In this document: piece by piece, positions 36,567-46,328 of the stretch
Position numbering within the stretch: the first letter of the stretch is position 1
Layout of the letters: every line of letters begins with the position of its first letter
Origin: CAVSVP01 sp963731125
GTDB taxonomy: Bacteria; Pseudomonadota; Gammaproteobacteria; Competibacterales; Competibacteraceae
Direction: 5' to 3'
Assembly: GCA_963731125.1 (NCBI GenBank)
Contig: CAVSVP010000009.1
Location: 744,001-808,000 of the forward strand
DNA: 64,000 nucleotides
Position numbers and translations under genes: made by a program
Notes under the pieces: model-generated
What the model saw: the letters and a program-made list of their open reading frames with translations, nothing else
Told to the model about the DNA's origin: nothing
Databases searched by the model: none

Positions 36567-38339
36567 ATGGTAAGAGAAAAAACTCCAATGGAACTTAGCG
36601 ATTATCTGGCTATTCTTAATCGACGTAAGATGCAATTATTCGTACCATTCACATTTGTCTTACTAGCCGCTTTTACGCTCGCTTTTGCTCTTCCTCCTGT
36701 GTATCAATCAACAGCAACTATTCTTATAGAGCAACAGGAAGTGCCTTCTGATTTAGTGGAAACAACAGTGACTGGCTATGTAAGAGAAAGATTAGAAGCC
36801 ATTACTAAACAAATTATGACATCCGACAATTTGTGGCAAATTGCTCAGAGTTCAAATTTATATCCCGAAGAGCGTCGAACAGAGTCCCGTGATGAAATTG
36901 TAGAGCGTGTCTATGAAAATATAAATGTAGAAATGGTCAATGTGGATATGACTAATCCAGGAACGGGTAGGGAAAGTTCCTTAACAGTAGCTTTTACAGT
37001 CTCGTTTCAAGCGGGTGATCCTGAAGTAGCTCAGCAGGTCGCTAATAAATTAGCAACCCTCTACCAAGAAGAATATCGTAGAACGCGCATGGAGCAAACT
37101 GCTGAAGTTGCTAATTTTTTTAAGCAAGAAGCCGACAAACTCGACAGTCAAATCAAAAAATTGCAAGCACAACTTGCAGAGTTTAAGCAAGAAAACAGGG
37201 GAACGCTTCCAGAGTTTTTAGATATCAACTTAAAACTTCTCGAACAAACCAACAGTAAGTTAGAACAGACCCAAGAGCAAATTCGTCTTCTGGAACAACA
37301 AAAGGGGACTTTGCAAGCGCAATTAGGAGTTACCGAACCTAACGTACTTTCTTATGGCAAAAATGATGAGAGTCTGTTAATGCCAAATGAGCGCCTCAAC
37401 ATGCTACATACAGAATATCTCAGTAAATCGTCGACCTATTCTTATAATCATCCAGACATGGTTAAGATGCGTCGAGAAATAAATTTGCTTGAGAAGCAGT
37501 TGGGCCGTAAAAGTGGGACTGATGAAATGTTGGACAAACTTGAGATCCTGCGTTCAGAACTTGCCGAGGCTAGTCGTAAATATTCTCAAGAGCATCCGGA
37601 TGTAAAAAAACTGAATAGAGCAATTACCGCGCTGGAGAAAGAAATTCATAATGTTTCTGGTGCGGCGTCAAACCGATCAACGGCACCAAATAATCCTCAA
37701 TATGTCAGTTTGCAGAGCCAGTTAAACGGTGTTGTTGCCAGTTTAGAAGCTGAGAAGGATAAGCGGGATCAGTTAGAGAAAAAGATAGAAGAATATGAAG
37801 CCAGGCTTTTACAAACTCCAACTGTAGAACGCGACTACGTTATGCTCAATAGAGAATACGAGCAGGCAGTAAAAGAGTATAATGGAATGAAAGAAAAGCT
37901 TCGGGGTGCTGAGCTTGCAGAACAGCTCGAAAAAGAGGGTAAAGGAGGTCGGTTCACTCTTGTAGGTTCAGCAACTCTTCCAACCGGACCAATTAAACCC
38001 AACCGGTTAGGCATTGCGCTTTTGGGATTCTCTTTAGCTTTTGGCAGCGGACTTGGCTCTGCTGCAATTTCAGAATATTTCGACCGTTCAGTTCGTGGTT
38101 TCAGGGGAGTGGCCGCCATTCTTAAAGAACCACCTCTTGCCGGAATTCCCTATATTAATAATAACGCGGATATGATACGAAGGCGCAGTCGAAATCAGGT
38201 GACTGCATTGCTGATATCAAGCGCAATAGTACTTTTAATAGTAGTGGTACATTTTTATTGGAAACCTATAGATCAGTTGTGGTTGGAAGTGAAACAGCAG
38301 ACAAATGAGTCGGAAGCTTTGCAAACTTCAGCAGAGTGA
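36567..38339 (+). CDS. Polysaccharide chain-length determinant (Wzz/GumC family)
   Basis: A 590-residue inner-membrane protein: an N-terminal Wzz domain with a first membrane helix (LFVPFTFVLLAAFTLAFAL, residues about 24-42), a long periplasmic coiled coil (residues about 170-450, many Lys/Glu/Gln heptads), then a second membrane helix and short cytoplasmic tail. It lacks an ATPase domain, consistent with a separate tyrosine kinase encoded next. It sets chain length and connects synthesis to export. It begins the plus-strand exopolysaccharide set, with the kinase 92 bases downstream. Confidence 0.88.
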   Translation: MVREKTPMELSDYLAILNRRKMQLFVPFTFVLLAAFTLAFALPPVYQSTATILIEQQEVPSDLVETTVTGYVRERLEAITKQIMTSDNLWQIAQSSNLYPEERRTESRDEIVERVYENINVEMVNVDMTNPGTGRESSLTVAFTVSFQAGDPEVAQQVANKLATLYQEEYRRTRMEQTAEVANFFKQEADKLDSQIKKLQAQLAEFKQENRGTLPEFLDINLKLLEQTNSKLEQTQEQIRLLEQQKGTLQAQLGVTEPNVLSYGKNDESLLMPNERLNMLHTEYLSKSSTYSYNHPDMVKMRREINLLEKQLGRKSGTDEMLDKLEILRSELAEASRKYSQEHPDVKKLNRAITALEKEIHNVSGAASNRSTAPNNPQYVSLQSQLNGVVASLEAEKDKRDQLEKKIEEYEARLLQTPTVERDYVMLNREYEQAVKEYNGMKEKLRGAELAEQLEKEGKGGRFTLVGSATLPTGPIKPNRLGIALLGFSLAFGSGLGSAAISEYFDRSVRGFRGVAAILKEPPLAGIPYINNNADMIRRRSRNQVTALLISSAIVLLIVVVHFYWKPIDQLWLEVKQQTNESEALQTSAE

Positions 38340-38430
38340 ATTGAGAACCTATAGTCAGATTTTCCTTTAGCTTGTCCGTGGAATTATGTCTTTGTACTAG
38401 TAACTTGAACACTTTCTTTGAGGAACATAT

Positions 38431-39225
38431 ATGGATCGAATTGCAAGAGCCCTAGAGTTAGCTAGGCAAAGGCAACAGCCCGCTCCTAGTCTGCAACAAG
38501 ACACATTTGTTGATGGACAAGAGGTTGTTCATAAAGAGATAAAAACTGTTCAGCCTTCTCAAGAAATACTAAGAGAGAATCGCATTATAAGTAGTTTTCA
38601 ACAGGAATCATTAGTAGATTCTTATCGGGTATTGCGTACACACGTATTACGTCGTATGAAACAGAATAATTGGAGAAGTTTAGGCGTGACAAGCGCGGCT
38701 CCAGGAGTTGGTAAAACACTCACAGCAATTAATTTAAGTATTAGTATTGTGATGGATCCTAATTGTGCAGTGATTCTCGTGGATGCGGATTTGCGCCGTC
38801 CCAATATTCATAAATTTTTAGGCCTTAAACCGGAACATAGTATAGGTGATTATATAAACACAGAAATTGCTATTGAAGATTTACTAATTAATCCAGGGAT
38901 AGAACGGCTTGTGATTTTACCATCCCAAAAGCAAATGAAAAACTCTTCTGATTTTATTGCATCTCCTAATATGGTGCATTTGATACAAGATCTGAAATCA
39001 CGTTATTCATCATATTTAATGATATTTGATCTACCTCCCGTTCTTGTAGGCGATGATGTGATAGCGGTTGCTTCTCTGCTCGATGCGGCTTTACTTGTCG
39101 TAGAGGATGGTAAAACGAAGGCCGATGAACTTGCTCGATCGGTTGAGCTGTTAAAAGATGTAAACATAGTTGGAACCGTGCTTAATAAATCAACAGAAGG
39201 TTCACATGGATACGATTACACATAA
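38431..39225 (+). CDS. Tyrosine autokinase of the CpsD/CapB family
   Basis: A 264-residue bacterial tyrosine kinase. Walker A SAAPGVGKTLTAIN, Walker A' ILVDADLRRP and Walker B SYLMIFDLPP, ending in GYDYT with the tyrosine that is autophosphorylated in this family, though only a short tail. The N-terminal RIARALELARQ is the typical membrane-partner docking region. It regulates the chain-length protein encoded upstream. Followed by a 307-base gap without a gene. Confidence 0.9.
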   Translation: MDRIARALELARQRQQPAPSLQQDTFVDGQEVVHKEIKTVQPSQEILRENRIISSFQQESLVDSYRVLRTHVLRRMKQNNWRSLGVTSAAPGVGKTLTAINLSISIVMDPNCAVILVDADLRRPNIHKFLGLKPEHSIGDYINTEIAIEDLLINPGIERLVILPSQKQMKNSSDFIASPNMVHLIQDLKSRYSSYLMIFDLPPVLVGDDVIAVASLLDAALLVVEDGKTKADELARSVELLKDVNIVGTVLNKSTEGSHGYDYT

Positions 39226-39532
39226 TAACAAAAATAGTTTTATCTGATTCACAATTTTCCATGAAAGTGGATTTATGGACCACGACTTTAAAATCTTTAA
39301 TTTTTAACCATAGACATTATTGGAAACTAATTTATGGTTTCCTATTTTTCAGTGGCTCAGGGAATCTAGATCTGAGTTTTCAATAATGTCTCATGTTTTG
39401 ATGGGCGAGGGTTTTTGCGATTTTGATCGATAACAGGATTAAAATACCGTAGTATTACGGTAGTTTCGCAAGAGATTTACTGGTTATTTTGAGCAGTAGA
39501 CAAAGATATCTTGCCTCGAGGGATTTTTTGAT
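39226..39532. other. Intergenic gap in the exopolysaccharide cluster
   Basis: A 307-base AT-rich gap between the kinase and ATPase genes. I see no gene, hairpin terminator or repeat of note. It probably holds a promoter for the ATPase gene. Confidence 0.3.
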
Positions 39533-40387
39533 ATGTATGAGTTTTTTTATGGATTCCGGGAGAAACCTTTTTCAATACTTCCGGATCCTGCATTTTTATT
39601 TCCGAGCCGCAAACACCAAATGGCTTTGGCAATGCTTGAATATGGATTAGCTAATCAAGTTGGATTTACGGTCATTACTGGTGAAATCGGCTCAGGTAAG
39701 ACAACCTTAATTCGCAAGCTTTTGAAACAGATTGATAAGCATCTTACTGTAGGTTTGGTTTCTAATACACAGTGCGATTCTTTTGAGGAGTTATTTCGCT
39801 GGATTTTATTCGCTTTCGACCTCGAATATCGAGGAAAAGATAAGGTTGAATTATATCATGCATTTACAGATTTTCTTATAAAAGAATATGGTCTAAATCA
39901 TCGAGTCGTGCTAATAATCGATGAAGCACAAAATCTTGGACCAGAAGCACTTGAGCAACTTCGAATGCTTTCAAATGTTAATGCCGATAAGAACCAAGTT
40001 TTACAACTAATACTTGTTGGACAACCCAATTTGCGGGATTTACTGCGGCGACCCGAGTTAGAGCAATTCGCGCAACGAATATCAGTTGATTATCATCTTA
40101 AGCCACTTGATTCCCAAGAGACTGTAAATTATATACGACATAGGCTTAATGTTGCAGGCGGTGATCCCAACTTATTTTCAAAAGATGCATGTACGTTGGT
40201 TTGGCGTTGTAGTAGAGGTGTGCCTAGGTTAGTTAATATCCTGTGTGATACAGCTCTCGTTTATGCTTTTGCTGAGCAGAAGTCAGACATCAGTATTGAG
40301 TTAATTCATGATGTAGTGCGTGATAAACAAACAGGCCTTACTTTCGTAGCCGAAAATGAGGCCTATGAAAAAGACTATCAGCAGTAA
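39533..40387 (+). CDS. XrtA/PEP-CTERM-associated AAA ATPase (ExeA-like)
   Basis: A 284-residue AAA ATPase starting MYEFFYGFREKPFSILPDP, with Walker A GEIGSGKTTLIRKLL and Walker B VVLIIDEAQNLGPEALEQLR, then sensor block LQLILVGQPNLRDLL and C-terminal GVPRLVNILCDTAL. This architecture (ExeA-like) is the family repeatedly found in exosortase-A exopolysaccharide loci. Its exact role (energising or assembly) is not established. It is convergent with the outer-membrane protein gene. Exosortase (xrtA) itself and PEP-CTERM proteins are not in the window. Confidence 0.88.
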   Translation: MYEFFYGFREKPFSILPDPAFLFPSRKHQMALAMLEYGLANQVGFTVITGEIGSGKTTLIRKLLKQIDKHLTVGLVSNTQCDSFEELFRWILFAFDLEYRGKDKVELYHAFTDFLIKEYGLNHRVVLIIDEAQNLGPEALEQLRMLSNVNADKNQVLQLILVGQPNLRDLLRRPELEQFAQRISVDYHLKPLDSQETVNYIRHRLNVAGGDPNLFSKDACTLVWRCSRGVPRLVNILCDTALVYAFAEQKSDISIELIHDVVRDKQTGLTFVAENEAYEKDYQQ

Positions 40388-40442
40388 AGATTTTTTAGTT
40401 TACACTTTTTGTGCGGCTATTATTGTACTGCAGTTTTTTCAG

Positions 40443-41708
40443 TTAATAAATAAATGGTTTTGAATAGGTCAGCCAGACGAAAAAGGCATTACTTTTTGCA
40501 TTACCCGATTCGTTCTTCCTATCTTGCCAGCGGTAACGATACGATGCATTGAGGTTCCACCATCGGCTTATATCATAAACCAGCCTTGGTTCCACTGAAA
40601 AGTAATCCCGATCAACTGCGGAATCACCGGCGTTTCCAACCGCGTCCCTTTTAAAGTATCTAAGGCCGGAAATTAACTGTAGCCTTGGCGTAAATCTCCG
40701 GGTATAACGCAGAGTAAGATCATTGCTTTGCACAGCATCGCCCGATCCGCTCGGAAGCAAACCTCTATAAAAGTTTACACTATAAGCAGATACTTCTGTT
40801 CGCTTTACTGCGAACAGCCTTAAGATAAGCCCGCTTTCACTACCGTCATCACCGGGTGTATCAAAATCAGTATAACGTCCGCCGATGGAAGCCTCAGTCC
40901 TGAAAGTTTCGGAAAATTCATGTTCAATCCCAAATTGGAGACTAACATTATAATATTTTCTGTCTCCTCCTCTTTCCCGGAAGTAACCCCCATTTGCTAT
41001 TGTGAATATTTGATCAACCGGTGTGAGACCATAAGAAAGACGTCCCGATAGATTATGGAGCTGATATTCATTAAGGTTAGTGTCTGAGGCGTTGAGGTAC
41101 TCACGGCCGTTGAGAATATATTCCAAGGTACCACTTGTACGCTCCGTAAAGTTACGCTTCCATGAAGGAATCAAACTGTACGTAAAGCGTTTAATTTCCT
41201 GATCAGTGAGACCTGGGTCGTCATCAGATGGTGCATCGGGCGTAGAAGTTGGTACGGTAGCCACGTCTACGGTGGTGAGAGTTGTGTCTCGAAGTATGTT
41301 GCCGCGCAGTGTCCATTCATCCAGTTCTGTTTTGTAACGTGCTTCAACGTCCCCGAAGAAGTTAACGCGGTCATCCAAGTCACTAGAAAAATACTTGAAA
41401 GCATCAATCCCTGCGCTAGCCCCAACAAAAGATGTGTCCGTTTCTCTGGCAAGATTCACCAAAGATTTCAAATCAATTCGTTGTCCTGACTCTTCATCTT
41501 GAGAACTTAATCTGAAATTATCGTCGTAGCGACCTTCGACGGTTATCTCAGGAGTTACTATCCATGCTTCTCCCAACGCAGAGTAAGAGATCAAAGTAAG
41601 TGTTGTTAATAGTGTGAAAAATAAGAACAACTTAATATAAAGCAGTCCATTTTCAACAGAATTTTTGTGAACTGTTTCCACGAGCAAGAAAGATAATCTT
41701 CTATACAC
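40443..41708 (-). CDS. Outer-membrane beta-barrel protein of the XrtA cluster
   Basis: A 421-residue exported protein (signal segment LFFTLLTTLTLISYSALGEA) whose mature part starts WIVTPEITVEGRYDDNFRLS and consists of many alternating amphipathic strands ending in an aromatic residue (YSKPFIY at the C-terminus), as in outer-membrane barrels. It matches the XrtA/PEP-CTERM-associated TIGR03016-type outer-membrane proteins that often follow the ATPase gene. It may act as a periplasm-to-surface exopolysaccharide channel or anchor. Transcribed convergently with the ATPase gene. Confidence 0.8.
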   Translation of the reverse strand: MYRRLSFLLVETVHKNSVENGLLYIKLFLFFTLLTTLTLISYSALGEAWIVTPEITVEGRYDDNFRLSSQDEESGQRIDLKSLVNLARETDTSFVGASAGIDAFKYFSSDLDDRVNFFGDVEARYKTELDEWTLRGNILRDTTLTTVDVATVPTSTPDAPSDDDPGLTDQEIKRFTYSLIPSWKRNFTERTSGTLEYILNGREYLNASDTNLNEYQLHNLSGRLSYGLTPVDQIFTIANGGYFRERGGDRKYYNVSLQFGIEHEFSETFRTEASIGGRYTDFDTPGDDGSESGLILRLFAVKRTEVSAYSVNFYRGLLPSGSGDAVQSNDLTLRYTRRFTPRLQLISGLRYFKRDAVGNAGDSAVDRDYFSVEPRLVYDISRWWNLNASYRYRWQDRKNESGNAKSNAFFVWLTYSKPFIY

Positions 41709-42200
41709 TTCAAGAAACCTTTTGTATGTAGTTGGGTTTTTATTTCACAACTGTAAAGGCTGAAACAGTAGTAATTCGAACGATGTTCGATGATAGTTTA
41801 AAATTAAACTACTTAGAGTCACAAGAAAAATTTTCAGTGTTATTGTTATTGTTAATGCTCCCTAAAAAATTTTATGTGTTTGATAAAAATGTTATTTTTC
41901 TTCTTTAGGTAACGTTGAATTTGTTGGTCAGTTCTTAGTCATAACCACCGTTAGCCTGTTGTCGTTATGCAGATTCACCTCTCAAACTAGTACGAGTTTT
42001 TCCGATTTTACTCATAAATATGCTAGTGCAACAGTGTCTAATTTTGTATCTGAGATGTTTTACTATATGTCCATCATTTATTATTATAAAACAGACTGAA
42101 AATTAAAAATGACGCAGAATATATTAGACATTACTGGAAACTAAAGGCAATGAATAGGCTAGAAACCGGTTCGTCAGTGTAACAGGAGATGTGACGAACA
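41709..42200. other. Intergenic region left of the IS1-like element
   Basis: About 490 AT-rich bases upstream of the outer-membrane protein gene. No coding frame is convincing. It presumably contains the promoter of that gene. It is cut on the right by the IS1-like element, so the original neighbour of the exopolysaccharide cluster has been displaced. Confidence 0.35.
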
Positions 42201-43060
42201 GGTAGTGATGTCCATGTAATGCTCGCGCTACACTGTTGCTCTCGTTAGGTTGTAGTGGCATATGAAAAGCTTGATGGCACCGACATGATTGGCTAGCTTC
42301 TTGGAAAACGACAACGCACTGCGTACCAGACGCGAAACGCGCTGTCGCAGCGGGTTGTTGAATCGCTCGATGTGATTGGTTCTGCGCGCCAGTTTGTTGA
42401 CCGCTTTGTGCTGCGCCTTGGGAATCACGCCTTCGTAGACGACATATTGATCCGTGGAAAACGTCGCGTTCTGACGATAGACTTTCGGAATCTTCGACCA
42501 CAATTGCCTGGCGCTCTTGTGGCTGCGATCCCCCACGTGAAAGGCAATGATTTGACGGCTCTTGACGTCCATGGCGAGCCAAATCCACTGCTTGTTTTCT
42601 TTGTTCGGCACGAAGCTGTGCATTTCGTCGGCTTCCACCTCAAGGCGTTGAATCATGACGTCTTGGGTACCACGGACGGGCTGGAATGTTGAGATGATCC
42701 GGCAGGGCCTCCAAGCATTGGACGAGAAAGCCCAATAGCCACTTAAGTTTAACACCCACGGCACGACATATCCCGCGCAACGAAATACGTTCCACCAGCA
42801 AGCGTTCGATCAGAGTTCGTGTGTCATCACCGACAAGGTATTGTTCGAAGCAATCGACAAACTGACGTCCGCAGTCGCGGCATTGATGATTCTGTTTGCC
42901 GTTGTGGATGTGACCGTTTTTCTTATAGTTGGCTGATTTGCACCGGGGGCACACATCTCTGATGACCATGGGATTCTGTTGACCTCCCCTGGATAAGTAA
43001 GTGTTTTAGATCAACGATAGCATGGAATCGTCAGGCGAGCATTACATGGACATCACTACC
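42201..43060 (-). mobile_element. IS1-like element
   Basis: An 860-bp element with terminal inverted repeats GGTAGTGATGTCCATGTAAT (left) and its complement at the right, extending to at least 26 matching bases (42201-42226 against 43035-43060). It encodes an IS1-type transposase on the minus strand. No clear target duplication is visible (left flank TGACGAACA, right flank CGAATGGGT), so it may have recombined. A solo copy of its right end lies at 638-700. Confidence 0.85.
42228..42969 (-). pseudogene. IS1-family transposase, frame-shifted
   Basis: Frame one (42969 leftward) has the zinc-finger N-terminus CPRCKSANYKKNGHIHNGKQ and HQCRDCGRQF. Frame two (to 42228) has VEADEMHSFVPNKE with the first Asp, STDQYVVYEG with the second Asp and RTNHIERFNNPLRQRVSRL with the Glu. 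The switch of frame occurs at about 42690 around LPDHLNI/FQPVRGTQDV. IS1 itself uses programmed frameshifting, but no A-rich slippery run is seen at the switch, so a disabling mutation is more likely. Confidence 0.75.
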
Positions 43061-43169
43061 CGAATGGGTCATGGATGTCATTGATAAGGGCTGCCTGAGT
43101 CTCGACTAAAGCGCGCGATGGTATTCCAAAAAACACAACAAATGAATGGAATATAATATTTTTGCGCAT
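43061..43169 (-). other. Possible 5' fragment of an exported protein gene
   Basis: A minus-strand frame from ATG 43167-43169 reads MRKNIIFHSFVVFFGIPSRA and then a short polar stretch before being cut by the right end of the IS1-like element at 43060. It resembles a signal peptide start. No family is recognised and it could be coincidence. Confidence 0.2.
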
Positions 43170-43216
43170 CACAGGCGTGATAGAGTGTGATATGAGTTTT
43201 TGGGAACGACAGTCCT

Positions 43217-43624
43217 TTATGCCTCGGGTAACGGATTCTGCCACCGTAGTCCATCAAACCTTGCGAAATCAGTATCGTTGGAATAAAGCGTATAACCGTG
43301 CTCAATCGCTAGCGCGGCCATATGTGCATCCGTAGTTAAGTTTGCCCCAACGCCGACCGAAGAAAGCAGTTTTGTCAACAAAGGCCAGTGCCGCGTAGTC
43401 GGTACAATGAGCAGTGTATTGGGTTGAGCTAACCATCTTTCAACGTGTTCGATGGCTACTTCGACGGTTAAAGGCTTTTCAAAAAGTCGGCGGTTTGTTA
43501 CCAGTCGGATGAAACCCAAAATGCTTGGATAGCAAAGCCCTACCGGGTCTGTAGACGAAAGCACGCTCTCCCACCACAGACGTGCCCTGATATGGAATGG
43601 GCTGGACTCGTCTATAGCATAGAT
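43217..43624 (-). pseudogene. vapC: PIN-domain toxin VapC, 3' part (split by IS1634 element)
   Basis: Reading leftwards from 43624, the frame is IYAIDESSPFHIRARLWWES, then TTDAHMAALAIEHGYTLYSN and DTDFARFDGL, with the acidic residues of the PIN nuclease fold. The 5' nine codons (MILPDVNLL) are at 47154-47180, on the far side of the IS1634-family element, preceded by vapB. Joining 47180-47154 to 43624-43217 removes the element and one copy of the 5-bp duplication and gives an uninterrupted 144-codon gene. The toxin is therefore inactivated by insertion. Confidence 0.92.
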
Positions 43625-43718
43625 CAGTAACCGACATTCCGCATACCCTAACAGGGTTTAGCGATTTTTGCACGGTGCTGCTGTCAAAGGCATTTTTAGC
43701 AGCAACTGAAGAGATTGA

Positions 43719-44595
43719 ATGGCCGCACATATCGAGACGGGCACGATGGTGCCACCGCGTTACCGGAGCCAGACGCTAGATCATCTGGGATTAGTGGCGG
43801 GGATGTATGAAGAACTGGGCATTGGGGAGACGATTGACCGCGCGATTATCCAGGATGGCGATCAGCGCCAGGTATCATTGGGTCAAGCGGTCAAGGCGAT
43901 GGTGCTCAATGGGCTGGGGTTGGTGAATCAGCGCCTGTACCTGATACCAAAGTTTTTCTGGGATAAACCCACGGAACGGCTGGTTGGGGAAGGGATTCAG
44001 CCCGAACAGCTCAACGATGATGTGCTGGGCCGGGCGTTAGACGCCTTATATGACGTTGGGGTCACCGAGCTGTATGCGCTGATCGCGCCCCAGGCGGTCC
44101 AGCGCCTGGGGCTGCGGGTACGGGTGGCACACTTGGACAGCACCGGTTTTCATGTCGATGGTGACTACCCCCACGAGACCGGTGCCGAGGAAGGGGTCAT
44201 TCACCTCACCCGCGGTTATCGTCGCGACCACCGCCCGGACTTGAACCAGGCAATCCTGCAACTGATCGTGGAGCACCAGGCGGGATTGCCGTTGTTGATG
44301 CAGCCGTTAGATGGGAATGCCGACGATAAGACCTATTTCCGCCAGACGCTGCAGGCGTATCTAGGGCAGCTACGCACGACCTATGAACTGGACACGATTG
44401 TCGCAGACAGTGCCCTGTATACGGCCGAGACCTTGCCGTTGTTGCAGGACGTGCATTGGATCACGCGGGTACCCGCCACGCTGAACGCCGCGCAAGAGGT
44501 GCTACGTGCCGCCGACCCCGAGACGATGACGCGTCTCGATGAACACACCCGCTATCAGCGCCTGAGTATGGAGTATGCCGGGGTAGCCCAACGGT
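43719..44595 (+). pseudogene. IS1634-family transposase, 5' part
   Basis: Encodes the N-terminal domain (LDHLGLVAGMYEELGIGETI and AVKAMVLNGLGLVNQRLYLI) with the first catalytic Asp in VAHLDSTGFHVDGDYP and the second in DTIVADSALYTAETLPLL. It continues to YAGVAQR, where the nested element begins. The reading frame resumes exactly at 46358 as WLVVDSDAAQQ after removal of the nested IS and one 11-bp duplication. A start at ATG 43719 is plausible. Confidence 0.9.
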
Positions 44596-44721
44596 GGGCT
44601 GATGAAAACAGCTTAAATTTGGGCTAACCTGTTATCATAATTGAGTTCTGTTTTTGTTCCTGATGAATGAACTCATTTTGGCGCCTTATCGAAAGGGTTT
44701 CTCAACGAAAGGACGTCCGTC

Positions 44722-44994
44722 ATGTCGAGCACTGCTGGGTCACTGGGTTATAAAAGTCCGCGTCACAAACTGATCCGCTTTTTTGAAAAAAGCCGAGGCC
44801 AGTGGAAACGCAAAGCGGGTGAAGCCAAACAAGCGCTGAAGCTATTGAAGAATCGGATTCGTTTTCTAGAGACCAGTCGCGCCCGGTGGAAGACGAAGGC
44901 CAACGCCCTCGAGGAGGAATTAGCGATGCTGAGGGCCAAAGAACGGGCACTGGAAGCAGAGCTGGGGGCATTAAAAAAAAGTCTGCTGAGCTGA
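44722..44994 (+). CDS. Coiled-coil ORF of the nested IS
   Basis: A 90-residue highly basic, alpha-helical protein rich in Lys, Arg, Glu and Ala (for example RWKTKANALEEELAMLRAKE), a probable coiled coil. It ends ALKKSLLS with TGA at 44992-44994. The next ORF begins in the -1 frame and overlaps it. A stretch of eight A just before the end suggests that it supplies the N-terminus of a frameshift fusion with the transposase. Confidence 0.65.
   Translation: MSSTAGSLGYKSPRHKLIRFFEKSRGQWKRKAGEAKQALKLLKNRIRFLETSRARWKTKANALEEELAMLRAKERALEAELGALKKSLLS
44973..44981 (+). promoter_or_regulatory. Candidate -1 frameshift site A8-G
   Basis: A run of eight A followed by G lies 11 bases before the stop of the first ORF. 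The zero frame reads TTA AAA AAA AGT and the -1 frame continues AAG TCT GCT GAG into the transposase ORF. Runs of this type drive -1 frameshifting in IS1 and IS3 elements. The frames (44722 and 44886) differ by -1, as required. Confidence 0.6.
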
Positions 44995-46328
44995 TCAGTA
45001 CCCCCGGTTACCCGGGCGAGTTCAGCTCGGCACCGCTGGCCCATCAGTATACCCTGGGCCTGATAATGCTGTTTATGTCGTTGGTGCTCGGTGCTGCCAC
45101 CAGTCTTCGTGGGGCCAGTCGCGCTATCGCGGTGGTAATGGCGGTTTTTGACCTGCCTGGGGCGTGCCCGGTCTGGTCGACCGGGCGGCTATGGTTGCTG
45201 CGGTTAGGTTATTACAACTTAATGCGTCCCAAAGAGCCAGCGCCGGATTGGGTCTGGATTGTGGATCATCCGGTGCAATTGGGTCCGGAGAAATGTCTGC
45301 TTATTGTGGGCGTTCGCTTAAGCACGTTGCCGGGGACCAATTACTGCCTACGCCATGAGCAAGTAGAACCGATCGAGTTATTGCCGGTGGCTCAATCGAC
45401 GGGGGAGATCGTGTATCAACAACTCGAAGAGACGCGGAAAAAAACCGGCACACCACGCGCCATTGTGAGCGACCACGGCTCGGATCTGAAAGTCGGCATC
45501 GAGCGCTTTTGTCACGCACACCCAGAGACCGTCTCACTGTATGATATTAAGCATAAAGTGGCCCTCGTGTTAAAGCATGAACTGCAGGGGGATGAACAGT
45601 GGCAAGACTTTTGCCAACGGGCCGCACACCCCCGTTGCCAACTCCAGCAAACCGCGTTGGCACCGTTGGCCCCGCCACCCCAGAAAGCCAAAGCCCGCTA
45701 TATGAATGTGGAGTGCCTACGGGACTGGGCCGAGAAGATATTGGCGTTTGTGCAGTGCCAGCCCCCAGAGCTGACGACGACCTATGAGCCGGTGGTTGTG
45801 CAAGCCAAGTTGGGTTGGGTCAGGGACTTTCGTGACGCCCTGGCGACCTGGCGCGAGCTCTTCAGCGTAGCGCTCATCACGGAAACCTTTGTGCGCACCC
45901 AGGGCTTGTCAAGAGGCTGTCACCGGTCGTTGAAAAAACGCCTAACGGGGGTCGCCTCTACCGCTCCCGCCAAACGCGTGCAACAAGCGCTCGTGAGCTT
46001 TGTGGCGCAAGAAGCGTTCAAAGCCAACCCCGGCGAGCGCCTGGTCGCTAGTAGTGAGGTCATTGAATCGGTCTTCGGGAGCTTAAAGCGACTCGCCCGC
46101 GACCAAGTGAAAAGCGGCTTTACCGGTCTGGTCCTCGCGGTGGCGGCCCTCGTCTCGACCACCACCGCCGAGGTCGTGAAAACGGCCTTAGAAACGGTGC
46201 CGACCAAGCGTATTATTGACTGGTGCCAACAGAAACTGGGTAAGTCCGTTCAAGCCAAGCGAAGAGAGGCGCTTACTCGCCCTAACAAAAAGGAACAAAA
46301 ACAGGATCAATTAGCGGAGGCGGCATAG
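44979..46328 (+). CDS. DDE transposase of the nested IS
   Basis: Frame of about 450 residues after the frameshift site (open from 44886). It carries DWVWIVDHPVQLGPEKCL (first Asp), RAIVSDHGSDLKVGIERF (second Asp) and LVASSEVIESVFGSLKRLARD (Glu), followed by a basic C-terminus. Two hydrophobic segments near the N-terminus (TLGLIMLFMSLVLGAATSL) are unusual. No own start codon with good ribosome binding site is seen in the first part, in keeping with expression as a fusion to the coiled-coil ORF. The element appears intact and could be active. Confidence 0.7.
   Translation, partial: KSAELISTPGYPGEFSSAPLAHQYTLGLIMLFMSLVLGAATSLRGASRAIAVVMAVFDLPGACPVWSTGRLWLLRLGYYNLMRPKEPAPDWVWIVDHPVQLGPEKCLLIVGVRLSTLPGTNYCLRHEQVEPIELLPVAQSTGEIVYQQLEETRKKTGTPRAIVSDHGSDLKVGIERFCHAHPETVSLYDIKHKVALVLKHELQGDEQWQDFCQRAAHPRCQLQQTALAPLAPPPQKAKARYMNVECLRDWAEKILAFVQCQPPELTTTYEPVVVQAKLGWVRDFRDALATWRELFSVALITETFVRTQGLSRGCHRSLKKRLTGVASTAPAKRVQQALVSFVAQEAFKANPGERLVASSEVIESVFGSLKRLARDQVKSGFTGLVLAVAALVSTTTAEVVKTALETVPTKRIIDWCQQKLGKSVQAKRREALTRPNKKEQKQDQLAEAA

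Noticed and set aside
42228..42969. Programmed frameshift in the IS1-like transposase.
   Set aside because: There is no A-rich slippery run at the frame switch near 42690, unlike the A-run at 44973, so a mutation is more likely.
43479..43730. Minus-strand frame that starts MSVTDL and reads into the PIN gene, a possible alternative vapC start.
   Set aside because: It crosses the IS1634 end and is in another frame; the true vapC start is at 47180 on the other side of the element.
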